From contig CAVRTA010000004.1 of assembly GCA_963724135.1 (NCBI GenBank), positions 124,001-188,000 of the forward strand: a stretch of 64,000 nucleotides of DNA. Direction: 5' to 3'. A program made the translations under genes and the position numbers. Below are positions 62,450 to 64,000 of the stretch, piece after piece. Each line of letters starts with the position of its first letter. The stretch's first letter is position 1. The stretch comes from DATLGB01 sp963724135 (GTDB taxonomy: Bacteria; Actinomycetota; Thermoleophilia; Solirubrobacterales; Solirubrobacteraceae). The notes beneath the pieces are model-generated. The model searched no databases. It was not told the origin of the DNA and saw only the letters and a program-made list of their open reading frames with translations.

Positions 62450-62926
62450 TCAGGTCAGCCCGCAGGTGCGCGGAGCGGGCGCGTCGCGGATGATCGCCGC
62501 GCCGCGCGGCGCGATGAAGGTGACCGTGAGGACGACCGGGGTGGAGCCCTCGTTGCGGAAGAGGGTCGCCTCGTCGTCTCCTGTTTCGATGAAGGCCTCA
62601 CCCGTGCCGAACTCCTGCGCGGTGCAGTCGGTCGTGTACAGCGTGCCCGTGCCCTCGGAGACGGAGATGATCGCGAGACCGGGGTGGGTGTGCCAGCCCG
62701 TCGATCCGCCCGGATCGACGGTGAGCGTCAGCACCGAGGCCTCCGTGCGTCTCTTCGTCTGGAGCTTGATTCCGTCGGCGTTGACCTTCACGTCGTCAGG
62801 CAGGGCGGCGCCGGCGACGTGCTGGACGGCGCCCACGCCCGACGGCGGGGTGGCAGACGCGATACCGACGACGGCCGTCGGGATCAGTGCGAACGCGGCG
62901 AGTGCAGCGAGACTGCGGAACTTCAT
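62450..62926 (-). CDS. Secreted cupin-domain protein
   Basis: 158 residues. Signal peptide MKFRSLAALAAFALIPTAVV. A cupin barrel follows: GGSTGWHTHPGLAIISVSEG has the metal-binding HxH and glycine-rich first motif. GAGGAGGC upstream of the ATG is a good ribosome-binding site. Probably binds a metal or a small ligand outside the membrane; no enzymatic role can be assigned. Confidence 0.82.
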   Translation of the reverse strand: MKFRSLAALAAFALIPTAVVGIASATPPSGVGAVQHVAGAALPDDVKVNADGIKLQTKRRTEASVLTLTVDPGGSTGWHTHPGLAIISVSEGTGTLYTTDCTAQEFGTGEAFIETGDDEATLFRNEGSTPVVLTVTFIAPRGAAIIRDAPAPRTCGLT

Positions 62927-63097
62927 GACCTGCCTCCTCTTTGTGGTTCGAAGTTCCACGAGCCTCGCTACACCTGCGTGAGGCGATCGCCAATCCGGCG
63001 TCAACCTCGGTTCCGCGGCCGAACAGCAGCGACGCGTGCTGCTCGCTGACGGTCGCTTGACGCGCGGCTGACGTGCCGGCCTGCACCCTGGTCGTGC

Positions 63098-63862
63098 GTG
63101 TCGACCTTCGTGCTCTCGCCCCACCCGGACGATGCCGTGCTGTCCTGCTGGCGCCTGCTGACCGCACCTGGCGACGTGCACGCGATCAACGTCTTCACCG
63201 CCTCGCCCGACACGCCAGGTGTCGCTTGGTGGGACCGGCTCACCGGTGCCGTCAACGGCGCCGCGCGGATGTGCGAGCGCCTCCTCGAAGACGAGCAGGC
63301 GCTGGCCCGTGCCGGCCGCGGCGCGATCAGTCTCGGATTGCTCGACGAGCAGTACCGGCGCAGACGCCAGTCGATCGCCGAGATCGCCGATCGCATCGCA
63401 GGGGTCGTGGGTTCCGGCGCGCGGCTGTTCGCGCCCGCCGGGCTGGGCGGCACCGTCGACCACGAGATCGTTCGCGCCGCAGCGGTGCGGCTCGAACGAC
63501 GCGGCCACGACGTCGCGTTCTACGCGGATCTGCCACACGCGATCCGGTACGGATGGCCTGCCTCCGTCACCGGGGAGGAGCCCGTCGACGGGCTCGACGT
63601 CGATGGGTACTGGGACACGACGCTCGCGGGCGGCATCCCGAGCGCCGAGACGCTCTCGCGAGAGGTGCACGTCCTGGACGACGACGCGGTGACAGCCAAG
63701 GTCGCCGCCGTCCGCACCTACCGCACCCAGCTCCCCGCTCTGCTCGCCCTCAACGGGCGCCTGGCCGATCCGTCGGCCTTTCGCTACGAGGCCACCTGGC
63801 GACGTGCGTCGCCTGCGCCTCACGCGCCACCCAGCCGAGGCCGTCACGGTCCGCCAAGGTGA
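63098..63862 (+). CDS. PIG-L family deacetylase
   Basis: 254 residues, GTG start. Zinc motif LSPHPDDAVLS at the N-terminus and a later GGTVDHEIVRAA, with the third His in family position. LmbE/PIG-L enzymes remove N-acetyl groups from sugars, for instance in mycothiol or antibiotic pathways. No such pathway is visible. The C-terminal tail (ASPAPHAPPSRGRHG) is Pro-rich and overlaps the next gene by 113 bp; the natural end may be near residue 230. Confidence 0.85.
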   Translation: MSTFVLSPHPDDAVLSCWRLLTAPGDVHAINVFTASPDTPGVAWWDRLTGAVNGAARMCERLLEDEQALARAGRGAISLGLLDEQYRRRRQSIAEIADRIAGVVGSGARLFAPAGLGGTVDHEIVRAAAVRLERRGHDVAFYADLPHAIRYGWPASVTGEEPVDGLDVDGYWDTTLAGGIPSAETLSREVHVLDDDAVTAKVAAVRTYRTQLPALLALNGRLADPSAFRYEATWRRASPAPHAPPSRGRHGPPR

Positions 63863-64000
63863 TCGCCTCCTCCACCGTCTCCCGGTCGCCGCGGGCCGCC
63901 CCGGCCAGCAGCGTGGAGTGGGCGACGGTCTCCTTCCATCCCGCCACGCGCGCGGCGTCGAGCACCGGCTCCACGAGCGCAGCCGCCTGCGTCGGATCGC
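63750..64000 (-). CDS. C-terminal part of a protein running out of the window
   Basis: 84 residues are visible, from the window edge: a helical, TPR-like stretch (LVEPVLDAARVAGWKETVAH, LLAGAARGDRETVEEAITLA). The start is outside. Such ends are seen in LuxR/AAA regulators with helical repeats, but too little is present to say. It overlaps the PIG-L gene's tail. Confidence 0.4.
   Translation of the reverse strand, partial: DPTQAAALVEPVLDAARVAGWKETVAHSTLLAGAARGDRETVEEAITLADRDGLGWVAREAQATHVARWPRSERPTDRPGAR

Overview
The window is GC-rich throughout, with many GTG starts, 4-bp ATGA/GTGA gene overlaps, divergent and convergent neighbours packed almost without gaps, and exported proteins with Ala-rich signal peptides. 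Gene content (actinobacterial FprA/FdxA, DUF4333 lipoprotein, DUF5937-type ArsR regulator, a DUF559 nuclease, a diguanylate cyclase opening with a PTPFDR..LLDM motif, many acyl-CoA enzymes) suggests an actinobacterium of the Thermoleophilia, most likely Solirubrobacterales (Solirubrobacter/Conexibacter-like). This placement is inference; there is no rRNA gene in the window.

Layout. 1-3.7 kb: end of a GFA-domain gene, a UdgX remnant, an exported phosphodiesterase, and an ArsR-type regulator with a palindromic operator on its own start codon. 3.7-10.4 kb: an amine-utilisation operon (C26 gamma-glutamyl hydrolase, ethanolamine-type permease, glutamine-synthetase-like ligase, frameshifted aldehyde dehydrogenase, SDR, alpha-methylacyl-CoA racemase-like protein), closed by two nested palindromes. 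10.5-18 kb: ferredoxin and ferredoxin reductase, then a beta-oxidation block (thiolase, FadB-like protein, SDR, enoyl-CoA hydratase). 18-25.8 kb: a methyltransferase with an internal stop, an FMO, a PAS-GAF-SpoIIE phosphatase, a phosphotriesterase-like hydrolase, an alpha/beta hydrolase, a lipoprotein, and divergent TetR plus acyl-CoA dehydrogenase. 25.9-32.5 kb: a diguanylate cyclase, a DUF559 nuclease gene bracketed by 34-bp inverted repeats, a Baeyer-Villiger monooxygenase, HemW, an MBL hydrolase, an M29 aminopeptidase and tRNA-Ser(GGA). 32.5-34.2 kb: a small lower-GC segment with an intact and a broken haloalkane-dehalogenase-like gene, lying between the tRNA 3' end and a degenerate copy of it. 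34.2-42.6 kb: a run of mostly exported minus-strand proteins (molybdopterin oxidoreductase, SGNH hydrolase, HEAT-repeat metalloprotease, CocE-like peptidase, MFS transporter). 43-64 kb: a Tat-type FAD oxidoreductase, DNA repair genes (AlkA, LigD polymerase domain, YcaQ-like), XdhC, an amidohydrolase, a 28-residue peptide ORF in front of a GGDEF-EAL protein, PdxH-like oxidase, lipid enzymes (sterol-desaturase-like hydroxylase, acyl-CoA ligase) and small secreted proteins.

Together the genes describe an aerobic heterotroph that takes up amines, activates and oxidises fatty acids or other acyl-CoA substrates, runs several flavin monooxygenases, and signals through c-di-GMP. Most genes are conserved families. 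The least explained items are the inverted-repeat-bracketed DUF559 gene, the tRNA-linked dehalogenase segment, the peptide ORF upstream of the c-di-GMP enzyme, and similar basic C-terminal tails on two unrelated exported hydrolases. At least four genes carry single extra bases and one an in-frame amber codon; all four indels are in the +1 direction, so sequence error must be considered before calling them true pseudogenes.
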